Assembly (NCBI GenBank): GCA_018350325.1
Contig: JAEVLN010000003.1
Location: 4,044,745 to 4,108,744, forward strand
DNA: 64,000 nt
Reading direction: 5' to 3'
DNA from: Globodera rostochiensis
Taxonomy: Eukaryota; Nematoda; Chromadorea; Rhabditida; Heteroderidae
The notes under the pieces were generated by a model. The model saw only the letters and a list, made by a program, of their open reading frames with translations, searched no databases and was not told the DNA's origin. Shown here one piece after another: positions 11,385-21,500 of the stretch. Positions within the stretch are counted from its first letter, which is position 1; every line of letters starts with the position of its first letter. The position numbers were made by a program, and so were the translations under genes.

Positions 11385-11493
11385 TTTGCGTTGAACGTAA
11401 ATTAATTTGTTTAAAAATTTGCTGCGTCTTGAAAAGATGTTGATTGAAAAAAGAGCTAAAAATGGGGTTTAGGCGGCCGTTGGATAGACAAAA

Positions 11494-11705
11494 TGCCCCC
11501 GGTCATTGTCCCACAGACAAAATGTTCTCGGTCAAAATGTCTCGCAGACAAAACGTCCCCGGTAAAATGTCCCACAGACAATATGTTCTCGGTCAAAATG
11601 TCTCGCAGACAAAACGTCCCCGGAAAATGTCCCACAGACAAAATGTTCTCGGTCAAAATGTCTCGCAGACAAAACGTCCCCGGTAAAATGTCCCACAGAC
11701 AAAAA
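11494..11705. repeat. About 60-bp tandem repeat with shorter internal units (satellite B)
   Basis: About 3.5 copies of a 60-bp array built from shorter related pieces such as CAGACAAAATGTTCTCGG and CGGTAAAATGTCCCACAG. It is in one orientation, with no inverted partner. It contains the AAATGTC heptamer that also appears in other satellite blocks of the window. Confidence 0.8.
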
Positions 11706-12117
11706 GAATTTAGGTACACTAACTTTGTATGTATGAAGCGGAGAGATGGTGGTGAAATCTGTGATGGTGGAGGGGGGAGGGGGTGACACATAAATTCTCG
11801 CATTTCACCTACCACCCCCCCCCCCCACCCAGCAACAAACAAACGTTATTTGTGTGTAAAGGGCGGGCAAAATGTTAGCGTTATTGATTTTGTTGGGTTG
11901 GTTAGCAATGAAAACGGTGAAAGGAAGAGAAAGATAACGGAGAGAGAGAGCGAGAGAAAGCAGAGAGTGGGGGGGGGGAGGGGAGGAGGCGGTGAGTGAA
12001 AGAGGAGACGACATGGACAGAAAAGTGGAATGGAGAAAGGGGGAAAAATGAAGGAATTGCGAAACAGAGAGAAGAGAAGAAATTCTTGAAAATTTAAAAT
12101 CAAACCAACAAATTAAG
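11706..12117. other. Low-complexity spacer
   Basis: Purine-rich microsatellite-like DNA with a C12 tract (11815-11826) and G-rich runs around 11970-11990. No gene seen; the open frames here are artefacts of low complexity. Confidence 0.5.
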
Positions 12118-12869
12118 TTAGGGGTGCCCACATTTCGTCGAGGCGACATTTCGTCGACTAAGCCAAAAACGACATTTCGTCGACTAAGCCAAAAACGACA
12201 CTTCGTTGACACGACAAGACGAGATCTCGAAAACTGAACTTCACGAGATCCCTTACCAAAATTTGATGGAGTTTGGAGATTTGAAGAATAAATTATATTT
12301 TTCATCAAAAATCTTCGCTGCCCTACGAAATTGAAGCCACGAAATGTCGACTCATTTGTCAGCCAAAAACGACCAAATGTCGAAAAAAAATAAATTTTCT
12401 TCAGTCGATAAAAATTTTTTGTTAGGGGTATACAAGGGCGTAGAATCCGAGTACGACCTCCATTTCGACCAATTCCGAACCCCGGACCCAAATTCGAACA
12501 ATTTTTGGAAAATTCAAAATAGTTTTTCTAGTGGTTTTCTGGGCCGTAGAATACGAATCGGTAAATATGGATCTGAGGGCCCAGACTCAAAATCTTTACC
12601 TCTCGATCTCGCTAACTTTTAGTTGGTTTATTATTTTTTAAATAGAAATATGTTAATAAAATGTTGCTTCGATGATGTTGACTGATTCTTAATAATATGA
12701 TGGAACAATCCGGGCAGATAAAGAATGGGGGGGGGGGGGTGGCGGGGAGACAGAGGGTGGGGGGGATGGCCCAAACAACTTTAGGTCCAAACAACTTTAT
12801 TTTCGCACAATATTCATAATTTATTAATGATAGACTGATATTTTTATTTATTTTTTTTAATTCTAAGAT

Positions 12870-13010
12870 ATGAATAGTAGTGAAGTCATTTCAAAAAAAG
12901 GCAAAAGCCTTCTAACTCGAAAAGGCTTCGATTATCAGTTTGAAGCGGACAGCAAAGTTGAAGACAACATGCAAATTTACAGCAACTGTTTGCAATTTGA
13001 TAATAGAGCA
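12870..13010 (+). pseudogene. FLYWCH-like zinc-finger fragment inside element C
   Basis: An ATG frame reads KKGKSLLTRKGFDYQFEADS, close to the start of a FLYWCH domain (K-G-K-x-L, then G-[FY]-x-[YF]). The Trp of the WxC core is not seen where expected, and the His pair is missing, so it is probably a fragment. FLYWCH fingers occur in Mutator-like transposases and in nematode transcription factors derived from them. Weak but suggestive. Confidence 0.35.
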
Positions 13011-13171
13011 ATGGAGTATTTGCATGCCGTTTCATATCATCTGGCACGCCCCAAAAAATTTCCCTTATAACTTACAAACAACTTGTACCCAAAAAATTAT
13101 TTTTTTAAATTATGATCACTGCCCAATCGATCCACTGCCCAAAGGATCCACTGCCCAAAGGATAGGGAACC

Positions 13172-13383
13172 CCCTGAACTATGACTCCCTAATTGCCCAA
13201 GTCCCCGATGAAAATTCCGCTATTGCGTTCTTTCAACAACGAGGTCTGCTCCACCAACAACGTATTTGCGGAAATTGTGGGCATGAAGCATTGCTTAAAG
13301 ACAGAGCAGCGCATGGTCACGCCACCAAACTGATATTCTATTCTGCACAATACAAATTAAAAGCAAATTTAAATAGAAAAATG
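13172..13383 (+). pseudogene. Transposase-like zinc-ribbon fragment inside element C
   Basis: The frame contains VPDENSAIAFFQQRGLLHQQ followed by RICGNCGHE. A helix with FF..RGLL before a C-x-x-C ribbon resembles the N-terminus of ISXO2/Merlin-type transposases. No DDE catalytic part follows. The assignment is from memory of the motif shape only and is uncertain. Confidence 0.35.
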
Positions 13384-14920
13384 TGAAAAAAATAAATTTT
13401 ATAAAAATGTTCGAATTCGGGTCCGGGGTTCGAATTAAGCTGAAATGGAGGTCGGATTCGGATTCTACTACCCCGAAATACCCCTAGAAACACATTTATG
13501 TTGTCTAAATAATTTTTTTTTTTGTTGACACATAACCGAAAAGAACCCGAAATATATATATCAATCGACTCCTCTTGGTCTGCAATGTAAGAATCCGAAA
13601 AAAAATTTTTGCGGAAACCACTCTGAAGCAAGTTATGAGCCTGGGACTGAAGTGTCTTTTGACTGGGGACTCAGTTGTCCACTGATTAAAAAAATGGGAA
13701 AAATCACTCATATTGGCATTCAGCGGTACTTTGGCTGCTATTTTCCAACTTACTGTCTAACTTTTCCCCCTATCGGGCTTTGGTTTACTTAAAAGTCGCT
13801 TTTTCCTTAATTTTCAAAAATTTAAAGCGGTTTATAAACCGCTTTAAATTCTCAATTTTGATTTTCTATCAACTAATTCCTAATTTTGAATGCCAATATG
13901 AGTGATTTTTCCCATTTTTTAATCAGTGGACAACTGAGTCCCCAGTCAAAAGACACTTCAGTCCCAGGCTCATAACTTGCTTCAGAGTGGTTTCCGCAAA
14001 AATTTTTTTTCGGATTCTTACATTGCAGACCAAGAGGAGTCGATTGATATATTTCGTTCGATTTTGAGTCTGGGCCCTCAGATCCATATTTACCGATTCG
14101 TATTCTACGGCCCAGAAAGCCACTAGAAAACCTATTTGGAATTTTCCAAAAATTGTTCGAATTTGGGTCCGGGGTTCGGAATTGGTCGAAATGGAGGTCG
14201 TACTCGGATTCTACGCCCTTGTATACCCCTAACAAAAATTTTTTATCGACTGAAGAAAATTTATTTTTTTTCGACATTTGGTCGTTTTTGGCTGACAAAT
14301 GAGTCGACATTTCGTGGCTTCAATTTCGTAGGGCAGCGGAGATTTTTGATGAAAAATATAATTTATTCTTCAAATCTCCAAACTCCATCAAATTTTGGTA
14401 AGGGTTCTCGTGAAGTTCAGTTTTCGAGATCTCGTCTCGTCGTGTCGACGAAGTGTCGTTTTTGGCTGAGTCGACATTTCGTGGCTTCGACATTATGTTA
14501 GCGCGCCAAAATCTCGAACGTGTTTTTTTAAGAATGGTAGGGGGTCGGCGTTGCCTCCGGGAAAAATGTTTTGAAGATTTTAACAAAGTTTGTTAAGAAA
14601 ATTGCTATGTTTAAAATACATAAAATAAAAATACACAAAGTTTTTTTGGAAGGATTAAAGTTAGAAATTTGAACACTAGAAATTTTAAAAAGCAGGAATT
14701 TAGCAAGAAAAGCCGAAAAAGTAGGAAAATCTGCTAAAAATTCAAAATTTTTGGACTTCTCCTAAGCTTAAAGCGCTTGCGCTTCAAAAATCACCATAAT
14801 TTAGCGTCACTTTTTAAGAAGGGTTGTCTCGACCAAATGTAAAGGGCGGCGATTTATATGGATAAAAAATCTCGAAATATGGCCATAAAATATGGATGAT
14901 CGCAAAATATGGGGTACGCA

Positions 14921-14997
14921 TCACTTCAGTGCCCACACTTCAGTGCCGGACACTTCAGTGCCCACACTTCAGTGCCGGACACTTCAGTGCCAGCACT
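14921..14997. repeat. 13-15 bp tandem repeat, left arm of element D
   Basis: Alternating units of CACTTCAGTGCCCA and CACTTCAGTGCCGGA. The reverse-complement block is at 15301-15371, with the same alternation of two unit variants. Confidence 0.85.
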
Positions 14998-15300
14998 TAA
15001 AAAGGCTATAACTTTTTTTAAACTCAACGAAATCATACAATCAAGATGTCATTGGAAAGCTCTAAATGAGAAGAATCGTACAAAAAAAAAGCCAAGGCGG
15101 TTCAATCGTTTTTAAGAAGTTCAACGTGAAAAACACCCAAAATCAGGGCTTTTCATCAGTTTTATTGCAATAACTTTTTTACGAATTTTCTAATTGACTA
15201 GCGTTGGCTTAACAATAGCTTTTAAAAGCTTAGAGCTTTTCAATGACATCTTGATTGTTTGATTTGGTTGAGTTTAAAGAAAGTTATAGCCTTTTAATTG

Positions 15301-15371
15301 CTGGCACTGAAGTGTCCGGCACTGAAGTGTGGGCACTGAAGTGTGCGGCACTGAAGTGTGGGCACTGAAAT
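15301..15371. repeat. 13-15 bp tandem repeat, right arm of element D
   Basis: Mirror of the block at 14921-14997: units GGCACTGAAGTGTCC and GGGCACTGAAGTGTG alternate. The central stretch between the two blocks shares sequence with 31365-31530. Confidence 0.85.
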
Positions 15372-16060
15372 GATCGCCGCCGCAAAATATGGACAAAAAT
15401 TGCAAAATATGGACGAAATATGGACAAAATATGGATAAACTTTTTTTCAAATATTGCAAAAAATGGGCAAGATTTCCTAATAGAAGTAATAGAGCAATAA
15501 AAAATTTTATATGCAAATTACCGGCATTTCATTTTGAAAAATTAGCCGAATTTTAAAAATTTTCATTTTTTGGGCAGAATTTTTTTGTGCGAAAGTCAAT
15601 TATTAATGGTGCATTTTTAGAAAAATCGATCCTTAGGGGTGCATTTTTCGTTCTTATTACATTTTTGTTATGGAATTTTTAAAAAATGGCGAAATATGGA
15701 AAAATATGGAATATGGATAAAAATAGCGAAATATGGAAAAATATGGAAAATATGGTAAAATGGGCTCTAGAAGCTCCAACCAAAGCTAAAAATACTATTT
15801 ATGGCATTTAGAAGCCGTTTCAAGTGCGCAAAAAAAATATGAATTTCCATATAAATCGCCGCCCTAGTAATGAGTATGAAATCGGCTCAGCCTTTTTAGA
15901 AAGCCCGAAGGCGTTTTGTTTGTATGTTCATGCTTTTTATGCCTTATGAATCAACAAATAATCTCAGGGCTTTATATATCTGTATGCTTAATTTCTATCG
16001 ATTTTTTTACCGCTATGTCTTTTATATTTCATCATATTTTTCCCATCAGCTGCGGGCGCC

Positions 16061-17107
16061 TCACTCGGCTTCCACGGTCAAAATGCCGTTCTTGGACAAA
16101 TTCGATTTGACGGATGCCGCACTCACTCCGTCCGGCAGACGGTACTGACGGCGCACCTCACGTTTAACACCATCTTACATAAATTCACATTTTAAATAAT
16201 TAAAATTTAATTAAATCACCTTTATCGTGCAGGCAATGAATGATCACATCGAAGCCAGAAACTTTGACCTAAAAATAATTGGAAATTCTTTTTTGTTGTT
16301 AAAACACTTTTATTACGTCAATTTCGTGCGAAGCAAATTGATGCACGTCCAATTCCACTTGAAATTTTTGCTTTTTTTGTGTAAGCGGAACTGTAAAAAA
16401 TTGGATCAATTTTTAATAATTAATTTGCTCATTAACTCCTCATTAGAATGGGCATCGTTTGGGCTCTTTTGCCCCAGGAAAGTAATTAAACGAGCCGTGT
16501 AAGCAACAAAACTTACATGACGACTTCATGGGCACGTGTTTAACCGGAATGATGCTGGAGGCGAATGTGGTGGACGCCGGAGGCGGCGCTGGGCTCGAAT
16601 GGTTGCCGGCGGCGGTGACCGTCAGACGGCTTCCGGATGCGTTCAGTTGGGCCTTCACCGTGCCGGGATCAACGCCCAGCGGCAGTCGGTACTGGCGGTG
16701 CAGCTCGCGCTTGTCCATGTTCTGTCCAACTGAATTTTCTCTGATAATTCAATGATCAGATGAGTTCACTCGCATTCTGGTCTTGAATGACTACGATATT
16801 TTAAAACATACTACACTGACAATTACCGTACCTTTGGACTCGTGCAGACAGTTGACGACCACATCGTCACCGGACACTTTGACATCAATTTCGTTTGGTG
16901 CGAATTGCTGCACGTCCAGCTCCACCTCGAACTCCGGCTTGCTGTTCGGTGACGAGAACAACGAGGAGGTAACTGGACAGTACGCCAAAATGTACCCGCA
17001 AATTTAATAATAACAAAATAAATAAATTTAAATGGAATTATTGAATTATGCTTTTTTATTTTAAAAATCTTCTTACATAAATCGCGTTTCACCGGAATTG
17101 CAGTCAT
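16061..17107 (-). CDS. Small heat-shock protein with two alpha-crystallin domains
   Basis: ATP-independent holdase chaperone of the HSP20 family, closest in look to nematode HSP-12 proteins. Six exons with consistent phases: 17077-17107, 16832-16972, 16517-16729, 16317-16390, 16220-16268 and 16061-16173; total 206 aa. The first domain (about 20-95) has EVELDVQQFAPNEIDVKV, VVVNCLHESK and RELHRQYRLPLGVDP. A Pro/Ser linker follows. The second domain (about 137-206) has FQVELDVHQFASHEIDVKV, VIIHCLHDK and REVRRQYRLPDGV and ends ILTVEAE. The intron pattern is the same in both halves, pointing to tandem duplication and fusion. The joining intron (16391-16516) is phase 1 on both sides. A stop-containing read-through into that intron is also possible, giving a single-domain form; two separate genes is the main alternative. 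A heat-shock element lies about 110 bp upstream. Confidence 0.88.
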
Positions 17108-17216
17108 TTGGAGGTGAAAAGAAATATAAAAACAAATAATAAAAAGGCTAGCGTTATGTTGGACCAATAAAATCGGGCCTTAATTACCCTTAGCCCCGTG
17201 TAAAACCAGTTTTTTC

Positions 17217-17234
17217 GAAATTTCCCGTAAATTC
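17217..17234. promoter_or_regulatory. Heat-shock element upstream of the sHSP gene
   Basis: GAAatTTCccGTAaaTTC: four alternating nGAAn/nTTCn units in the strict 5-bp register, three exact and one with a single mismatch (GTA). This is the binding pattern of trimeric HSF1. It lies 110-127 bp upstream of the start codon at 17107. A CCAAT sequence is nearby at 17164-17168. The position and register make a chance match unlikely but not impossible. Confidence 0.75.
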
Positions 17235-18589
17235 CGACAGTTTAAACGGCGCCTCCGTCGTCGCATTGAAAACAAAATAATTATCCGCCCAATTAAATGA
17301 TTGACTTTTAAGTGTAGAAGAAAGCTATAAGTGTTTGCGCAAAAACAAAATTAGTTTCAATTTCTATCAGTAAAAAAACATATGAGTTTTATGAAGAAAA
17401 TTACCATTTTTTTAATTTTGGCAAAATTTTGAGCCTTTTTTTATTAATTAAATAAGCCAGCGCCCCCGGGGTCTGGATTCGGACCGTACGCCATTTTATG
17501 CAATTCGTTTTATTTGCTTTATTAAAGCGGAATTTTATGGTACACTGATAAATTTTGACGATTTGTTTTTATATTAAATATTTAAAATCAAAAAAAAAAC
17601 GCTCACACATTTTTTGTTTCAACGAAAATTTATTCCACAGAATATTTGTGTTGTTGAGGAATAAATGAGTAAAATGAATTAATAATAATAATAAAAATAA
17701 TAACGCGGAACATATTTATGTGTGAATGCTAACCATTAATTTCTTCCATTAAAATTACCATCCCGAACAGCAGAAGACAACATATTCGGTTCCCTAAAAT
17801 TAAAAATAAAAACAAAAATTCGACAATTTACAGACGAAGACGGACGAGGTCAGAGGAGGTGGAGGAGGAGGAGGAGGAACATTGAAATAATAAAATATGT
17901 TTTGCTTTTTCTATTAAATACAATACACATAAAATGAGAGCATATTTTTGATGATGATGAACAAAATGTACTCGTCGTTTTTTCTAACCAATTTAAATGT
18001 TTACATTTTTTTTGGGAGAAACGGAACGGACAAAAATTTTCGTTTTTAAATTTTAAAAATTCATTAAAAGTTCCGCCCCCTCCCAAAAAATGTTCTAGCC
18101 AACTCATGCACACTAACAATTAATTGTATGGAATGCCATAGGAACACACCGGAGGGGCTCTTTAGGGAATAAAAGTTTATACTAAAAACGTTTCAGCAAA
18201 AAGAATTTAAAAAAACATCCCGTCATGGACAAAACAAATTGTACGCGCATTTTTAGGTATACGGTAGAGAGAGAGAGAGAGGTTATACTGTAGACGGGAA
18301 ATACAATAATAAAATAAATGTAATGTTATGGCCGAGCTTGGCATTTTACGAAGATTTAATAAAACAAATTCGCAAGTTTGTTTAGGCCAAGCTTGTAAAA
18401 AACTAAAAATTTCTAAAAAAACATAAAAAATAGTGAGGGAGAGAGGAGGTCTTTTTTCAAAAATTGTACAACACCGAACCCCGCGAAAAGATTGCTCTGA
18501 TTTTGAGAAATTTTGGGGACCAATCGCAGCAGTCAATTTCAGCGCCACAGAACTCTCTGTTTTTTGAGAATTTCTTCGTTTGTTTATGC
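17235..18589. other. Spacer between sHSP promoter and 3' end of the forkhead gene
   Basis: AT-rich. It includes the forkhead 3' UTR (minus strand) and a (GGA)n-like stretch at 17857-17878. No exon recognised; open frames are short and without motifs. Confidence 0.5.
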
Positions 18590-21500
18590 TCAGACAACTG
18601 TCAACTCTTGCTGTTGGTCCAGCTCCTGCTTGGTCTCCGTGTCCATCGATTGATGCTGCTGCAGTTGCTGTACGGCTTGAACTTCTCGTCTATTATTACT
18701 GTTTTCGTTGTTGTTGTTGTTGTTGCTGAGTTCAACCTGTTGCTGCTAATGAACAGAGTAATTTTAGAATCATAATTTTTTTTAAATAATAAAATGTCTT
18801 GAAATGAAATAAATTTATTTAGCTAAACGTGCACGTACTGCTTGAACTTGTTGATACTGTTGCTGTTCCATGATAAAAGCGGCTCTTTGCAAATCCAACA
18901 GCTGCAATGTGTTGTTGTTTTGCGGCGGAGGAGGCGGCGTCGGCGAACTTTTTACTTCAACATTCTGTAAAATAATTGAATTTAATCGAATTTGGGTTAG
19001 GAATATTTAATTTCCTTTATAATTTTCACCATTTGTTGCTGTTGATGTTCGAAAGTGCTACTGCTGCTGCTGCTGCTGTTGTTGGTGCTGCTACTGGTCG
19101 AACTTGCGGTCGGACTGTGCATCAGTTTTGACAGGAACAACTGGACGACCAGTGCCGAGTGTTCATGGCCCCCGGCAATCGCAAGAGCATCAGCCAACGA
19201 TGCATGGGGATTGGAGGTGGTCGTTTCCTTTAAATTAATTTGTTCATCATCCTACTGTATTTCCGACTGTATTCCCCTCTTTATTAGACTGTATTCCCCT
19301 CTTAATTAGAGCGCCCCCGGGGGCTCAATTTGTAATCTGTCAAGCTAACGAAAAGCTCAAAAATAGCATTGTTTTTAGCACCTATTTTGGCATTTCCTTA
19401 AGAAAATCGCAAAAAAAGCATCCGTAATTGTGAGTAGTTTTTAGCTGAAATTAATTATTTGACAAATATTTTTTCCATAGATGGCCGGGGGGGGGGGGGG
19501 GGGCCCCCCCCCCCCCCCCAACGCCGCACTCGGGCACCGCCCGACTATACCACCTCGCACCCAAAATTTTAAAAAGAAAATTTTTTTCTCAGCCTAGGAA
19601 AAAAGAGAGAGAAATAACATCGCAAATGTAATTCTTGGACCAATTTTTCTTAACAAATTGAGCCAAAATGTCAAAAAATTTTCCGGGAACTCTCCCATAC
19701 CCAAAAAGCATCAAAAAAAGCGAATTTTTTTTTAAATTTTGGTCGCAAATCGGTTAACAAATTGAGTAAAAAATTCCTTAAATTTTCTCGGCGGCGCCTA
19801 TCGGCATCGCCGACCCACCCACCCCTCGCCTAAAAAGTAGTTGAAAAAATCGCACACGCGAAAAAAAGCCGGCGCTCAGTTGGCTTGCCATTTGAGCGCC
19901 GGCGCTCTGGCGTTCAACATTGCACGCGAAACCACCTCGGCCCCCCCCCCCCCCCCCCCTAACATCGCACCTCGCAACGCTCGAGCCGACCCCCCCCCCT
20001 TGGCAATCTATGATTTAGCCCATTTTTAGCACCGTTTTTAAAGGTTTTTAGCACCTAAATCCGCTCCTTTTATGAGTCTTCTGGTCACTTAAATTTGCTA
20101 TGAATTTTCATGGAATTTTTTCTTACCTGCTGCCGAAACTGTAATTGTTGCTGTTGTTGCTCCAACAGAGCGGCCAATTGCTGTTGAAGCTGAAAGACAA
20201 TTTTATCATTTATTTTTTTGTTTTAAAAAGTCAAAAGCAGCTTTATAATTAAACAAAAATATATTCAAAGAAAGCAAGCAGTCCACCTGCTGTTGTTGCT
20301 GCTGAGCGTACAGTTGGATCATGTGCAGACGTTGCAGCTCCGCCGTTGCGGCGGCGGCTGCCAATGCCAACGGACTGTTGTTATTCTGATGCTAAAATGT
20401 TTTAAATATATATTATATATATTTATATATAAATAAAAGTGAATTTAATTACACTCTCTCGCTCTTTCACTGACCTGCGGCGATGAGAATGGCGCCGGAC
20501 TTCCGCGGGTTGGTGCCAGCTGCGCGGCCAGATGGCTCAACAGCCCGAGCCCTCCGTCCGGCGGGCCGCCACTGCTTGTGCCAGCCGGATTCAGCAATTG
20601 GAGCAGCTGAACACAAATTTTGTTATAATAAAGGAATTAATTAACTATTTAAATATTAAATTTGCATTTTTGTCCCCTTCACTAACCGTCGTTGTGTCCG
20701 GCGGCGGCGGTGATGACTGAATTGAATGGCTGTTGTTGTTGTTGTTGCCGTTGTTGGTGTTTGCAGCCGCCGACACTGCGACCACCGGATGTTGCTGCTG
20801 TTGTTGTGGTTGTGTTGCAGAAGAAACAGCTCCAACTTGTTGCTGGTGCTGTTGCGTAAGGGCCGCAATCGTCAACAGCTGTTGCAGGTCACATGGCGAA
20901 AACGCTCCGTTGGCACCACCGACGGCATTAGTTGGCTTAATTTAATGGAATGTTTAAAGAATTTAATTAATAAATTCAATTTTTGCCTACCATCAAAAAT
21001 GACGGTGTTGAAGCCGCTGGTGCGCTCACCTCAGCAGCAGTCATTTTTGAAACGGGCGAAAATTGTTGGAGAGGTGCCAGCGGTTGCTGCTGTACTGCTT
21101 GAAGCTGTTGGTGGGTGTGTTGCTGAGTAAGTTGCATTACCAACTCCAACGGAGTCATGACCTGTAAAATAATTTAAATTTAAAAAATAAATAAAAATAA
21201 ATGAGAGGGACCGAGTTTTGTTGTTGAACCGGTTGGTGTTGTTGATAGACTGCTGCAGTTGCTGCAGGAAGAGGCGAATGCACTGCTTGCACATGATGTT
21301 GCTGCTGAATGGTCGGCGTCTGGCTGGTCGGATGCGAAAATTGGAAAAGCTAAAAAATGCAAAATTAAACAAACCCAAAAAAGTAAAAATTTAAAAAGGC
21401 TCTGACAAAACAAATCATTCAGAAAATATTATAATTAAATTAAGTATTGTTTTAATTGAAATTGGCAAAATAAAAACAAAAAATAATGCAAAAAGTCTCT

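Larger units (their letters stand above)
12118..14500. mobile_element. Large fold-back element with nested inverted repeats (element C)
   Basis: Outer arms at about 12130-12590 and 14055-14500 are nearly identical reverse complements. A second nested pair lies at about 13556-13724 and 13888-14052, with a small central palindrome (AAAGCGG...CCGCTTT) near 13826-13850. The outer ends carry short tandem repeats with CGACATTTCGTCGAC and AGCCAAAAACGAC. The open frames on both arms are mirror images and are not genes. The unpaired interior (about 12600-13400) holds FLYWCH-like and zinc-ribbon coding fragments and a third copy of the core module at about 13406-13486. I interpret it as a palindromic DNA transposon, probably non-autonomous. 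Confidence 0.75.
14843..15865. mobile_element. 1.0-kb TIR element with nested fold-back (element D)
   Basis: Perfect 20-bp terminal inverted repeats AGGGCGGCGATTTATATGGA (14843-14862 and, reversed, 15846-15865) bound the element. Inside, ATATGG-rich simple sequence flanks a palindrome. Tandem CACTTCAGTGCC-type units at 14921-14997 are mirrored by GGCACTGAAGTGT units at 15301-15371, and the inner arms (around 15000-15070 and 15230-15300) are also inverted. No coding capacity is seen, so it must be non-autonomous. A clean target-site duplication could not be fixed by eye; flanking TA is possible. Confidence 0.8.

Noticed and set aside
12344..12622. Open frame on the left arm of element C, with a near-identical one on the minus strand at 13873-14310
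   Set aside because: The two are mirror images produced by inverted arms; the frame has no domain and is explained by the palindrome.
16443..16516. C-terminal extension of the first sHSP domain ending at 16443
   Set aside because: The read-through crosses a strong GTAAGT donor and adds a Cys/Phe-rich tail unlike the family; splicing to 16317-16390 fits phase and family better. It remains possible as an isoform.
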